DNA of 64,000 nucleotides. Origin: Anaspis maculata. Taxonomy: Eukaryota > Arthropoda > Insecta > Coleoptera > Scraptiidae. The position numbers and the translations under genes were made by a program. The notes under the pieces are model-generated. The model was not told where the DNA came from, did no database searches, and saw only the letters and a program-made list of their open reading frames with translations. The DNA lies in assembly GCA_949128115.1 (NCBI GenBank), contig OX421962.1, positions 103,570,836 to 103,634,835 on the forward strand, written 5' to 3'. Positions 43,345 through 55,984 of the stretch are shown here, piece after piece. Within the stretch, counting starts at the first letter, position 1; each line of letters opens with the position of its first letter.

Positions 43345-45945
43345 ACCAAAAATATAGCGAAAGAATTAGATCACTATGTCTTCGGGTTTATGTTTTCCAT
43401 TTATCTCTTAGTTTGAGGGCAGCGTGTGGGGGTGGCAGCATTCGGCAAAGTAACTGTTGCACAGTTTGAGTTAGGAGTTTCTAAATGTTTAAGGAAATAT
43501 GACAATAAGTGAAAATTGTGAAAGTTGCATTATTTTGTTTGGGGGCGGGAGCTGGAGGCGGCGACTAATCAAAAGTGGCCTATCTCTTCCCATTTTCAGT
43601 CAGCTATCTATATAGCGGAACAATTAGATCGCTATGTCTTCAGGGTTATGTTTTACATTTATCTCTTACTTTGGGGGCGGCGTGTGGGAGCGGCAGAGTT
43701 TGGTAAAGAAATTCTTCCACAGTTTGAGTTTGGAGTTTCTGAATGTTTGAGGTAACATTAAAATGTAAATCAGTGGAAATTATTGAAAGTTGCACTTTTT
43801 TCATTTGGGAGTGGAAGTTGGAGGCGGCGCCATATCAAAAGTAGCCTATTCTTTCCCATTTTTAGTTAGCTATCCATATAGCGAAAGAATTAGATCGTTA
43901 TGTCTTCGGGTTTATGTTTTTCATTCATCTCTCACTTTGAGGGCAGCGTGTGGGGGCGGCAGTATTCGGCAAAGTAACTGTTGCACAGTTTGAGTTGAGA
44001 GTTTCTAAATGTAAGGGAAATATGACAATCAGTGAAAATTGTGAAAGTTGCTTTTTTTTTTGTTTGGAGGCGGCAGCTGGAGGCGGCGGCTAATCAACAC
44101 TGGCCTCTCTTTTTCCAATTTCAGTCAGCTATCAATATAGTGAAAGAATTAGATCGCTATGTCTTCAGGTTCATGTTTTACATTCAGGGGCGGCGGAACC
44201 GGGGGGGCCAGGGGGGCCTTGGCCCCCCCAATCCTAGATATGAGGGGGCCATGCCCCCCCAATTTTAAAAAAGTCCGATAATTTTTCCTTTTTTTACTTA
44301 CCTACAACAATATCCATTTCAAATAATAAATTGGGTAAAACTGGTATAAAATCTTATTTTCCATGTGCCAAGAAACTATCGAATTTCCGTATCAAGAATT
44401 AAATTCGTGGAAGTAATAAATTACGCACCCCGAATAGAACTCTCATCTAGGATTTCTAGAAAGAGCGGTAAAAAAAGATCCATACTCGACTACTATTCGG
44501 AGGTTGATCAGCTTTCTTCGTCGCACACTCACTACAAACATTTAACTTGAAAAAATGCGAATGCGGATCTTTGTGGAGGGTGCACGGAGTGTCTAATTAC
44601 CAGGATTTGTATTTGGTATTTCACTCGGTATTTCACATTTTACAATCTGTGCTTCGTGGTGAATGAGCTACTTCCTGATTTCATCATGAACACCAGGAAA
44701 ATTACAGATTTTTTTGGGAAGAAAAGACCGGTAGGTATCTAAAGTTTTATTAGTAATTTAGACTATCTAGAGATCAAAATGTCTACTGTACTATGTAAAT
44801 ACAACTAGATACCTAGGTAGGTAACCGCAAAATTGGCAATGCCGCTGTTGTAGTACCTACGACTTGCGGACTTGTACCCTACCTACATGTAGGTATCAAA
44901 TATCAGTGGTATGTATCATGATACCTAATCATGAGGGGCTTTATTGATTGTCGTCCTGTAGTTCAGTAGGTAACTTTTTGTATTTACTTAGGTGCCAACT
45001 GCTAAAGTAGTTAGTAAGTTTAGGAGGTACCTCAGGTACCTAAACGTACGTTCAGAAATGTTTTGATTTTTGTGATTGTTCAGTGTTCTCTTTTTGTTTG
45101 TTTTTGATAATTAATATTGTAGGATTGCAATAAAATTTATCTAGTTTATCTCCACGATTGATTCACTTTTGAATTTGTAACATCACATTTTCTCGAGTTT
45201 TTGGGGCCAAATAAAAAATTGGATATTTTAAATCTCTGCGAAGAGGGACAATTTAAGTGAGAACCCCCCCCCCCCCAATTAAAAAAAAATCGCCTGCGGC
45301 GCTTTACCGGGGGGCTGTGGCCCCCCTGCTTTTCCCATTAGCCATCTGAATAATTGGCTCCCCCAATATTTATGACGTTGCGCCGCCCCTGTTTACATTC
45401 ATCTCTCACTTTGGGGGCGGCGTGTGGGAGCGGCAGAGTTTGGCAAAGAAATTCTTGCACAGTTTGAGTCAAGAGTTTCTAAATGTTCGAGGTAACATTA
45501 TCAGCTGAATCAGTGAAAATTGCTGAATGTCGCACTTTTTTTCTTTTGGGGGCGGCAGCTGGAGGCGGCGCCATATCAAAAGTAGCCTATCCTTTTCCAT
45601 TTTTAGTCAGCTATCCATATAGCGATAAACTTAGATCGCTATGTGTTCGGGTTCATGTTTTTCATTTATCTCTTACTTTGGGGGCGGCGTGTGGGAGCGG
45701 CAGCGTTCGGCGAGCAAATGTTGCATAATTTGAGTTGGCAGTTCCCGAGGCAGTTCCTAATGTTTGAGGGAACATCTCAATCAGTAACATTTGTGAAAGT
45801 TGCACTTTTTATCGTTTGGGGGCGGAATCTGGGGGCGGCGACTAACCAAAAGTAGCCTATCCTTTCCCATTTTTAGTCAGCTATTTATATACCGAAAGAA
45901 TCAGATCGCTATGTCTTCGGGTTTATGTTTTTCATTTTAAAGTGA
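43345..45945. repeat. tandem array of about 260-bp GGCGGCG-rich units, split by a hAT element
   Basis: The marker AATTAGATCGCTATGTCTTC recurs near 43363, 43624, 43887 and 44147 and, past the hAT insert, near 45628 and 45899. This gives about six units of 258-270 bp. Each also carries GGGGGCGGCGTGTGGGAGCG, CACAGTTTGAGT, GTGAAAGTTGCACTTTTT and GGAGGCGGCG. Beyond 45945 more diverged pieces (GGGGGCGGTTTT, GGCGGCGCA) continue to about 46200. No open frame is conserved between units. Confidence 0.85.
44185..45391. mobile_element. non-autonomous hAT element, 1,207 bp
   Basis: 11-bp terminal inverted repeats CAGGGGCGGCG / CGCCGCCCCTG, with the exact 8-bp target duplication TTTACATT at 44177-44184 and 45392-45399. 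Inner ends carry long G or C runs (CCGGGGGGGCC, GGCCCCCCCAA). No transposase frame is visible. It interrupts the tandem array in the fourth visible unit. Confidence 0.88.
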
Positions 45946-46243
45946 TTGGGGGCGGTTTTTAGCAGTTTTTTCATGTCGGCGGCGCATATTGGACACGAAA
46001 TGTTTCTTGGCTTACGTTTATAAGTGGCAACTATGTATTATTCAAAAAATGAGAACACCAGAGCATCAGGTCTGGTAGAAAGTGCAATATTATGTTATTT
46101 CAAGTTTATCGGGGGCGGTTTTCCCTATGTTGGCGGCGCAATATGGACATCCAATATAGCCTAGCCCTCCTTTGGGAGTGGCAGCTATGTAACAGCGAAA
46201 AAATTAGAAAGCTAGGTCGTCTAGTTTGGGAGGAGTTCGAGGA

Positions 46244-46269
46244 ACGGACGGACGGACGGACGGACGGAC
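46244..46269. repeat. (ACGG)n microsatellite
   Basis: About six and a half perfect copies of ACGG at the end of the GC-rich repeat region. Confidence 0.9.
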
Positions 46270-46384
46270 AAAGCGGTTGCAATAGCGATTTTCATCAAGA
46301 TGGAAAATGCGCTAAAAAGGAAAATGAAGCGGCGTCATGTCGCACACCTTGGGGGCCATGGAGTATCCGTCTTTCTGCTTATCA

Positions 46385-47190
46385 AGTTTCACGCAAGAAG
46401 TTGACCATTTCACTTAAGACATGAGCTGGAGCACCGTCTGGCTGGAAGAAACCGTTTCCAATTTCATCATATCGTTTGGGCTGATTAACGAATGGAGTTA
46501 AAATTTCCTCTCGATATTTTCTTGCCGTTAGTGTTCCGTCGAAGAAAATGGGCCCTATCAAGCGCCTTCGGCTCAGACCAAGCCAGACCCAACTTTTTTG
46601 AGATGGAGTGGTGCTTCGATGGAAAAATGTGGATTTCCTGCAGACCACATCCTCATGTTCTGTGAATTGAAGTATAAGCAGAGATATAAAACCATGCTTC
46701 GTCCGAAAAAAAGCTTCGGTCGAGGATATCATCATGATCCATGTTTTCGAGAAACCAGTTGCAAAGCTCGACGCGTGCCATGGATCAAGTGGAAACAGCT
46801 CTTCAACTGATGGTTACCGATAAGGAAATAAGGTGTAAATCCTTTCGGATAATTTTTTGGCATATTCCATTAGAGAGATTGACTTGCTGTGATAGAGCTC
46901 AAAGTGATTCTCCTGTGTTCTCACCACCCTGCCTGTTTTCCCGAATGTTGACGATGATATTTTGTCCACATTGATGAGGTATCATTGCGGAAAAAAAGTA
47001 GGGCAGAACGAATGCAATGCGAATGCGAATCACGGTGAATGCAAAGGTGTGTGCCATTTGCACTTCGAAGAGACGACCTGGATGTCGGATCTTCCCATTT
47101 GACCTCCGTCTTATTAAGAAATAAGCAATTGAAGTAGGCAACCAGATAAACAGGCCTGTAAACTGGACCGCACTCCGCAGGCATTATTAG
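46385..47190 (-). pseudogene. mariner-like transposase fragment, frameshifted
   Basis: On the minus strand the best frame (46735-46382) reads VWLGLSRRRLIGPIFFDGTL, FVNQPKRYDE, FFQPDGAPAHVLSEMVNFL, the middle DDE/D block of a mariner-type transposase with the second Asp in QPDGAPAH. Upstream, in shifted frames, are pieces consistent with the N-terminal half (NIRENRQGG, PYFL, LFHLIHGTRRALQLVSR, HGS). The third acidic residue and C terminus are absent. No intact ends found. Confidence 0.65.
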
Positions 47191-47246
47191 GTTGTTTCGT
47201 TGGGGCACAGAATAATGTTGGGGTGTGCGCATATGTGGCGCGAAGG

Positions 47247-47430
47247 AGCGGTGGTGGTCGAGTGGTATAGGTGATGGCAAGCTGAGCCACTCGCGCTGCG
47301 CTGTGGGGGTTCGAATCTCGCTACATCCATGGATATTTTGTGTTGTCCCCGAGGTTGCATGGTAGAGGAGCTAATAGCTGAATGTCGCCTTGTTAATAAG
47401 TCAATTAAATAAAAATTCAAATAAATGAAT
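47247..47430 (+). mobile_element. tRNA-derived SINE, copy 2
   Basis: Same head and body as the copy at 34885: A box TGGTCGAGTGG, B box GGTTCGAATCT near 47311, ATGGATATTTTGTGTTGTCC, GAGGTTGCATGGTAGAGGAG, TAGCTGAATGTCGCC and an AAAT-rich tail. The exact 3' end and target duplication are unclear. Confidence 0.8.
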
Positions 47431-48089
47431 GAATTTCATAGTTTCGTACACCGATATTGAAAATGACCACTAGAAAATCTTGTAGTGCATCTAAAATTCC
47501 ACAAATAATTTGGGGGTGTGTGTAAAAGTGACAGTCAGGAACCAGCAGCTGGTTAGGGGGGTAGATAGAGCATGCAGCGTTGCCATTCAACTGACTGATG
47601 TAAGAAAGTTTTCAAAATCTGGCGCCTTTACGCATGCGCATCTGCCCAAACTAAATAGCCTATTACAAGCCTGGGACTTTTGTAGTCAAAATACCACAAA
47701 ACATTTGTCACTTTCTTTCTAGTGGAAAACTGTAGTCTCAATTATTTCTGAATTACAATTTTATCAAATTTATTCAGCTACTTGCAGAAGGAGGGCGCCC
47801 TCCTAAGAAATGTGTCGTTGTTGTAACAAACTGGCACATGCTGGTATGAATGTCAAGTAATATGTCAAAAAAATAAGCAGTTCTGGGAAACTCATAAATG
47901 AATTGAAGAACCAATCAGCAGGTAGGTAGCTCCCACTAACTTAAGGATAATTTTACTCGCTAGTTAGTAGTTATTCACTTAAGTGGTACCCAAGGTGATA
48001 CCTGACGACTCAAATACGAGTCCTCGTACGAACCCTTACAGGCGTATTTTGTATCCAATTTTTAGGTACAATAACGAAGCGATACCGTG
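47431..48089. other. no recognised gene
   Basis: Unassigned sequence rich in GTAGGTA / TACCTA words; no coding or RNA gene seen. Confidence 0.45.
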
Positions 48090-48680
48090 AGCTGTTTCAC
48101 CTTTTTTGATCTTTGGCTGTGATCGTCGTCACCCCCCTCCCTTACTTGTGAACCTCTATCTACGTTCACTTACGTTGTCGTTTCACTCAGGCTCTTCCTC
48201 TAGACGAGAACGGAACTTTGGGGATGAGGATTGAATTGAAAAGTTGGACAGAAACACGAGTGACAGCAAACAAAATGACCAAAAACCAGTAAAAACACAA
48301 CAGCAAGAAACATAACAAATCAATACAATGATAAAACAAATCAACAGTTGAAAACAATAAAATAAAATATGTCAAACTGTCAAGTCAAAGAAAAAGGAGA
48401 GTGACGGATTCAAAGAAGAGGCACTCACTGGAAGAATTCCGTCAAAGAAACCCCAAAGAAGAGAGACTCTCAAATATGTAACAAAATGACAAACGACTCA
48501 CTGATCACAGAAAATCACAGAAACAACAGTAGACATTGCATAATAAAACACAAGAATCATCAGTAGCTTGCATAATAGTAAAACGAACAATGCATAAAAA
48601 CCCAAAACAAGACAAAATAGGGATGGTGTTAGTAGGATCCTGAAAAAATACCTACCTCTTTACCTACACCAAATACTACG
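48090..48680 (+). repeat. left copy of a long inverted repeat bracketing OR-C
   Basis: Shares with 57390-58095, in inverted orientation, TTACGTTGTCGTTTCACTCA, GAACGGAACTTTGGGGATGA, GGAGAGTGACGGATTC, CAAAATAGGG.TGGT and TAGTAGGATCCTG. This copy is A/C-rich on the plus strand, the other G/T-rich. The repeat class is unknown; no coding motif is visible. Confidence 0.7.
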
Positions 48681-48867
48681 AACGCGAGCGTAGTCGATGA
48701 ACCAGCCCTTAATGCGATATTCGTCACTTGCAGAAAATGGGGAAGTAAGAAAAAGCGTAGGTATAGGTCGCGGGAACAAAAATGACGTGCTAAAGGTGGG
48801 TATATGGTATAATGTTATTTTCGCTGCTACTTGTGAAAATCATTTTCTTTAGTTGTAATAAATTATA

Positions 48868-49834
48868 CAGGGTTATTCAAACGTCCGGAATAAAATTAAT
48901 AATTTTTGACCATATTTTTTTCCGGAAAAAAACGCTTGAACAGGTCGATTTCTGAAAAAGCCAAATCGTTTTTTTGATGACAAGTGTCTTGATCTACCGT
49001 CAACCCCTTGACCCCAGGCCACCCTTAGTTTTTTTTTGAATGGCACTGGGGACTCTTTTGAAAGCTTGTCAAAAACTGTATTCAGATCTTCCATTGAAAG
49101 TTAGATCGAGCGCTTCACCATGAAATTTTGAGAAACTACAGGGTTACTCAAAAGTCCGAAACAAAATTCATAATTCATTACCATATTTTTCCCAAAAAAA
49201 AACCGCTTGAATAGGTTGATTTTAAAAAACGGTAAGTCGTTTCTCCATGATACGTGTCATCATCGTAACGCCCAGCCACCCTTAGTATTTTTTTGAATCG
49301 CATACTATGGTTTGTGGGGGTTTGTTGGAAAGCTTGTCAAAAACTGTGTTCAGATCTACTTTTAAAAATGGTTAGACGCTTAAGGGGTTGAGGGTCAAGA
49401 GCTTAAGGGTTAAGGGGTTGACGGTAGATCATGACACGTATAATAGAAAAATGACTCACCGCTTTTAAAAATCGACCTGTTCGAGCGTTTTTTTTCTGAA
49501 AAAAATATGGTATGAGATTATGAATTTTGTTCCGGACTTTTGAGTAACCCAAGGGTTACTCAAAACTTCATGGTAAAGCGTTCGATATAATTTTCAATAG
49601 TAGATCTGAACACAGTTTTTGACAAGCTTTCCAACAAGCCCCCCTAGGCCATAGGGTGCCATTTGAAAAAAAAATCTCAAGGGTGGCTAAGGGTCAAGGG
49701 GTTGACGGTAGATCATGACACGTGTCATGGAAAAACGGCTTGCCCTTTTTAGAAATCGACCTGTTCGAAAGTTTTTCCCGAAAAAAATAGCGTCAAAAAT
49801 TATGAATTTTTTTCAGGACTTTTGAATAACCCTG
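48868..49834. mobile_element. palindromic element, CAGGGTTATTCAAA termini, with a relative nested at its centre
   Basis: TA-flanked; ends CAGGGTTATTCAAACGTCCG and GGACTTTTGAATAACCCTG. Inside, at about 49139-49550, lies a second palindrome of the same family (CAGGGTTACTCAAAAGTCCG ... GGACTTTTGAGTAACCC), placed where the outer arms meet. Each of the four arm copies carries GATCTAC.GTCAACCCCTT-type and AAGCTTG.CAAAAACTGT words. Non-coding. Confidence 0.75.
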
Positions 49835-50337
49835 TATAGATGACTTAGTGAACAATTGCCACTTTATCAAAAGAATGATTGTGCTAAACTCAAGATTTGT
49901 CTGAGTAATGTTAAAAACAAACGAATCTCTACATCGGTAGCTTGGCACTTTGTCTGCGCTTGCGCGAGCCTTTTATGTCAATTCATCGTCGAAAGGGATG
50001 CGCATTGCGCATTTGCCATGTCAAGCATACTTGCAACGTTGCCATAGCGAGTGCCAAGGTGACGGTTATGTTTCCGCGACCTATAGCATATTGATAACAT
50101 TACAGTAGGTACGTAGGAGTAGATAGGTGTTAGATACATTGTAAACAAGTCTCAACAAACGTAAATATAGACAACACAAAGGCCCAGGCTAGATCAAGAA
50201 TCAAACCTGGAACCCTTTTGCACCACCAGGCGAGGCAGCTTTGGGATTGTTATTAGATTTAAGTTTTAGGTACATAATATACATAAGCCAGCTGGTACTT
50301 ATCCATATACCGGCCGATTTCAGAACGATTTTGTTGT

Positions 50338-53300
50338 TTATTTATCCTGATACAAACGGCGTAACACAGCGAAAAACGAATAAGATGACCGCAAAATCTG
50401 GAACAAACTTGAGTTGAAAACTGGGTACCTACAGGAAAAATGCGAAATAATTACAGATGTTAGTGTAACCAAAGATAAAGCAATAAAATTTCCCGCTGTC
50501 AACACCGCCGGCCTTTTAGATCGCTCCAGGAAAACCATCATGATTTTTCGAGTTTCCACATCAGATTCGTACCAGTTGGACATGTAGAAAAAGATCCCGA
50601 GTTCGCTGCTCTGAAATTCAATCTCATATATCACACGACTCAAAATACAATACAGGGTGTTTCAATGTCACCGTAAAGGAAAAGTCCAGGAGAGTTCAGG
50701 GAAGTGCTCTAAAGGTTCCAGCAAAATATTGAAAAAAGTTTTTCTTATTTTTGTAAGTATGGAAGCAACAAGTGTTCACTGCACGCCCCGACCCACTAAT
50801 GTTAACGCTGTGTCCGTCCCGAGATTTTTTTCTCACGGCTCGGCTTTTTACATAGTAGAGCCGAAAGATGCAAGTCCTCTGTCTATCCATATAGCCTTGG
50901 TCTTCGTCTGTTTGAAAGTTTGGATGCCGGACTTTCAAGAAAACGTCATTCAGGATTCGGTTCTCAATATTGCTGATGAAGGAAGCCAATAAGCTATAGG
51001 AATATGATCCGTACTGCGCCAGGACTTTTCCTTTATTTTTTCAATATTAAAGGCTGTTTTTATCAAATATTGGAGGGTTTTACTTTATTTCATTTGCTCA
51101 AAGTCGCCTCCGCTTGTCGAGTTGGAGCCAATGTAAACTCCCCATTACACTTGGTTTACAGAGTGAGTGACGAAAATGTTTGGCCGAATCTTGGGCATAT
51201 TACTACTACTTACTACAGTTTTCCGAGGTTTTTACTTATTATTATCAGTTTCAATAATAACGAGTGATCGAATCAATTTCTCCTCAAGTCGCCTATGATT
51301 CCACAAAATCTGGCGAAAAAATGTGGCTACCAAGGAGACCAAGGCCTATTTTGAGGAAAAATTTATTCGATCATTCTATATTTGAAATTTGCGTAAGGCA
51401 ATTTTTCCTTACCGTCATCATAAGGTCGTGCCCATACCAGCAGTACATTGCCACTTGGCACGTCATCGCTGATAAATAGGAAAAGACGTAAATGAAATTG
51501 GTGCTCACAATTGGGATCTGTAACATATGAAAACATGTATATCTTAAGACAGAGAAAAATGGAAAACCAAAATAGAAAAAACTTACAAAGAGAACTTGAA
51601 AGCACGTCGAACATATCACCAAACCACTCGCCAAGAACTGGACGAAAACACATTTTGTAAAATTGCGTTCTATGTGCGAAACCAATCTGAAAAGTTTCAT
51701 GTAGGTACTAGTCCAGGAATTATGGGAAAAAAGTGAATAAAAATGAAACCCAGCCGGATTTTTGACTAAAAGTCCTCAAAGATCAAGTGGGAGCTTTGAC
51801 TGTTGTGGCCCCGAAAAGAACTTGAGGATCAGTTAATTACGTTAATCTCGTGAACGATGGCATTAGATAAAAAGTACCTTCGAAAGAAATTGTTGGAAAT
51901 TTTATTGTCTACAAGAAAGGTCCCCACATATTTCATCGCCAGTCCATTTCTTCTTTCGTCAAAATATAAGAAATATAAAATAGTCTTATCAGTGCTGAAA
52001 ACTGCATGTACCTTGAGTTTTGTGATGATGGGATGGCACTTGATAGAGATGTTATTTGATCTATTCTCTTTCGTTTGAAACTTGTAGCGTAGAGCAACTT
52101 TATGACGACCAATAAATTGTTCGAGTTTGATATCAACTATGCCGGCGGCAAATACAGGGTGAAAGAAAAATAAAATGATAAAACTCAAATATCTTGAGCC
52201 ATTCCACAAATATCGTTGTAAAAAAATAGTTTTTTCGTATTTCGGAGAAAAAGTTGACTTGTGTTTTTTTGGACAATAATTGACATAGATTGTTCATTCT
52301 TCACTGCCGAGTTTCACTCCTCTTTTATTTTATATGTTATTTATTGTGAAAACACCTACTTTCGATTCAATACCTGAAGAAACCTGATGTACAAAAAAAT
52401 ACTTTTTTTGTAGCAACGTCAGTCTTTTCAGATTAAATCAGTCAATATCTGATTAAAGTTTACGACGACTTCATGACATAAAGGATTATTTATGGCGATT
52501 TACATATCTTCACCTACTTTGGTTCTTGAGATACAAATGTTCAACTTTTTATTTTATTTTTTCCACCCTGTATATGCCGCCGGTATAGTTGGTATCTATT
52601 GCACAAGTCTCAATCAAAATAAAATGAATCAAACAACACCTCTACCAAGTGGCACCCCGCCATCGTAAAAAACAAGGTCCAAACAGTTTTCAACATTGAA
52701 CATATGGACTGAAATATGTAAGGACTTTTCTATTGAACAATAAAATTTCCAACAATTTATTTGCTTGTACTTTTTTTCCAAATGCCATCGTTCACGAGAT
52801 AAACGTAAAAAACTGATCCTCAACCTCAAGTTCTTTTCAAGGCCACAACGGCCAAAGCTCACACTGGATCGATGAGGACTTCTGATATGTTAAACTCCAT
52901 GCTTAACTAAGCTTATATGGAAAGATCCGGCTGGGTTTCATTTCTGGTCGCTATTTACGTTTTCAACGTCTAAAATACCTGAACTATACAGCGTGAACGA
53001 AAACAAAACCTGAAAACTGAGCATCCAAATAGGTCAGGTCTAAAACCTGCTGGAATAATTTTGCGAGTCTCAACAACTCGAATGCCTATATCCTTTGAAA
53101 AAAAATTATGCTCACTCTGTAGGAAAGACAACTACATTTTTATTAAACTATACCGAGGACTATACTCACTCGACAATAGCATTGTGATGTTTAATGCAGT
53201 TTTTCAGATCCTCCTTCCGGTCTCTGCTGAAATCTAAACGTTTCAGTTTTTCTTTCAAAAGCTCAAACTGAGCCGTTGCCAGCGTTATGAACATCCAAAT

Positions 53301-53955
53301 CAGCGTGTCGATCGTGACGTTGTTCAAAGCACTGGACCAAATAGTCAGGACTTGAAACAAAACCGTCGGATAATAGTACTTTTTGTTTTTGGCGTCGTAG
53401 GGTAACCATCCGGCCATGGGCAGTTCCATTTTCTTGCTCTTATCCACGAACGGAACCAGTCCGAAGAACAGCACGCAAATTCCTGCCATGAATTTGAAAA
53501 CGAAAGCTATGTTGCCACAGATCCCGACTCGGTTTTGCAGCTTGGCCAGTTGTTCCTGTGGAAACCCGTAGAAAAGGGAATTTGTCAAGCTTTCCTCCAA
53601 GTTGAGAATTCCTTCGCCGTAATACGTCAGATTTACCAGTTTGCTCAGGTACGTGAGTAATGATAAAACAACCATCAAAGCTTCTAAAACTTTCAGCATG
53701 TCGATAGGGTACACTATAATTTGGGTCAGCAGGGAGAGGATTGCGGTTATCAAAAGTGAAACGTTAACAAAAGCTGCGATGGTCTGCATCAGAGTACGCT
53801 TCGCGTGTTTCTCCACCGGGTATAAGCCGGAAAAGCTCAAGATTTTTTTGTCGAGCTCGATTGCTTTTCGCAAATCATAGTCCTAGAAAAATTCTTACTG
53901 TATGGTTTTGATATGCAGTTAAAAAAGACACTCTCACGTTAATTGATACGCTCAT
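50338..53955 (-). CDS. odorant receptor OR-C (insect 7tm_6 family), six coding exons
   Basis: Exons on the minus strand, in order: 53955-53938, 53882-53170, 51686-51587, 51517-51413, 50610-50455 and 50397-50338, giving 383 aa with GT-AG junctions and no stop. Predicted role as for OR-A. Seen: MSVSIN start, LTNSLFYGFP, LIWMFITLATAQFELLKEKL, CQVAMYCWYGHD, SNWYESDVETRK, LERSKRPAVLTAGN and SSYSFFAVLRRLYQDK, each nearly the same as in OR-B. Intron 2 is 1.48 kb because of the foldback at 51742-52942; intron 4 is only 802 bp, against 5.46 kb in OR-B. An AATAAA overlaps the stop codon but is probably too close to act as the poly(A) signal. Confidence 0.87.
51742..52942. mobile_element. foldback with another palindrome at its centre, in OR-C intron 2
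   Basis: Inverted ends AATGAAACCCAGCCGGAT / ATCCGGCTGGGTTTCATT. Arms match along their length, including CTCGTGAACGATGGCATT and TTGTTGGAAATTTTATTG, and both run inward to CAACTATRCCGGCGGCA. At that point a TA-flanked element, 52155-52570, with ends CAGGGTGAAAGAAAAATAAA / TTATTTTTTCCACCCTG, separates the two arms. Non-coding. Confidence 0.8.
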
Positions 53956-53991
53956 GGCTTTAGACTGGGCTTCAAATTAAAGCAGCAATGG

Positions 53992-54031
53992 CTTTTATAA
54001 CACTCTTCAGATCAATCAGTCCAGTATTGGA
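53992..54031 (-). promoter_or_regulatory. proximal promoter of OR-C
   Basis: On the minus strand: TCCAATACTGGA (54031-54020), GATTGATCTGAAG, TTATAAAAG (54000-53992). The TATA box ends 36 bases before the ATG at 53955, the same distance as in OR-B. Confidence 0.65.
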
Positions 54032-54234
54032 TTCAGTTCTATATTACTGAAGTAGTACACTCTGGTTTACGGTCTTGGTTGAGGTATAAATGTTCAATTA
54101 TGTATTCATAGAATTACTTGGATTGTTATTTAGAAAAATTGGTTTTTGCAGTAATGATTTGAAATCGTTGAGTGATGCAGTATAACTTTTGGATACGGCC
54201 CTGTTTGTTATTGCTTTGTTTTGGAACAAGTCAG

Positions 54235-54375
54235 TAGGAAAGAGAATTTGTAATCATTTTAATTGAACTGAAGGTACGGGATTCCACACTGGTAGTTGAG
54301 ACTTGTAATTTCCAATGTTTAATTAGAGGCTCAAATATGTACCAAATTCCACATTCGAGAAAAATATGGGAAGAT
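54235..54375 (-). promoter_or_regulatory. distal conserved upstream block of OR-C
   Basis: On the minus strand: GTGGAATTTGGTAC, GCCTCTAATTAAACAT, TGGAAATTACAAGTCTCAAC, AAATGATTACAAATTC. The TAATTA core is at 54320-54325. It corresponds to 29225-29345 and 4925-5055. Confidence 0.55.
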
Positions 54376-55984
54376 CCAGAAAAATGTTAATTGGGTCGCA
54401 GATACTTGTACACCCATCCCACTTTTCTGGAAGCCATTACCACTATCAAATCGATGTACCTACCTAGACAAGAGACGCGAGTAGTATCTTTCTCAGAAAT
54501 TATTTTGAGAAATTTTCCATCCAAGCTTCGTTCACATTAATTTATTGTCCCAAATGTTTGAATGAAATTTTTGTGTAGCTAAATAAACAGGAAAGCTGAT
54601 GATGATTAAGTGGGTTATCTTTCCCTGAAGAAACGAGTTAATTAACCAAAAATTCTAAAAGTGGGACAACTCGAGTGGCAATAATGCATTCTGTGCATCC
54701 AACTGGTAGGTACCTATTCACTAGGTATACCTTATCGTATCGCATATAACAAAAAATGATTGATTTTTAAATGATTTTCAGTGAAAATTCACTTGGTTTT
54801 CCAGAGAAAAATCTAGCGCGGAGTTCCGGAGGACGCATTAACCTATTCAAATGAAGTCATCATAACCTACTCATTAGCCTCATTGTATTGTACAGGGTAT
54901 AAATTACACGTATAAATTATAACACCCTTGAAGACTTATTCCCCTTGAAGATAATTTGAAAAATAGGAAACGTTTCTTGTATTATTTTCGTCGCAGGCTC
55001 CGAATCTGTCCACAAAAATTGTCTGTGGTATATCGCTTACAGGGTGCAGCATCGAAAATTTCTGTCAAATTGGACACCCTGTATTTAAATAAAGAAATTG
55101 ATTCCGCTTTTCAACCTGATTATAACTATATATCACACTTGAAGGGTTAATTAACGAAACACTTGTGAAAAAATTCATGAAATAAAAAAAAATATGGAAA
55201 AATGATTTTTTTCTTAAAAGTAACTAATTGAATTCTTCATCATTTTGGTGAAATGGATTTGATTACCGTTTAGAACTTCCACCTAACTCAGCTCAACTCT
55301 AAAATCTCAAAAAAACTTTCGATATTTTTTGGAATTTTATAATTTTTTTTTCCAACTCAAGCAAATTTTTCCACATGTTTTGTTGAACAACCTATCAAGT
55401 GTGATATGTTCATAATCAGGAAAAAAGCGGAATCGATTTTTATATTAGAGGAAAGTCGCCATATTTCGGACACGTGCCTAATTTCGGATGGCGGCTTTTC
55501 TAGAGAACTGTCGGGCAGAAAAATTAAAGGAATCTACTATCATTGTGCAACACTGAAAAACCGTTACTGTGTAAATTTGGTGTTTCTATGATTCTTCCCT
55601 AGAGAGCAGGAATTTTTCAAGTGGAATCTGACAGGTTAGAGTTTTTTTTAACATCTCACGGAAGGAACGATTTCTCTGGAAAATCAGGTAGCACATAGCT
55701 TATGTTGATTGATCTGAGCAAAGTATCGATCTTGGAAGCCTACCTGTTGTTTGATATATTTAGATTTGGTACAAAAAAACAGCATTTTTACTATCTTAAC
55801 CAAAATGATCGCAAGTTGTCCTATTTCGGAAAGAGGATGGCTCCAAATTTCGGATTGCTAAAAAGCATGCAAAAAAAAACAAAAAAATTAAAAAATCTTG
55901 GAAAGGAGTGAAAACACACCAGGAGCTCGCCTTTAAGTGCCTTGGAAGATTTGGCTTGAAATGACGATTCACACATGGATGGGT
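54376..55984. other. 5' flank of OR-C, then unassigned AT-rich sequence
   Basis: Similarity to the OR-B flank persists to about 54690. An element end (TACAGGGTATAAATTACACG) occurs at 54891. From 55450 on, the word TTTCGGAT or close variants recurs at about 55466, 55485, 55825, 55849 and 56186, which is unusual for chance. No complete gene seen. Confidence 0.4.

Noticed and set aside
43345..45945. CRISPR-like regular repeats
   Set aside because: The unit is a continuous ~260-bp tandem repeat with no spacer/repeat alternation, in a eukaryotic context.
50657..50992. 111-codon frame in OR-C intron 4
   Set aside because: It lies in a small element remnant (TACAGGGTGTTTCAATGTCA near 50651, mirrored words near 51020) and has no family signature.
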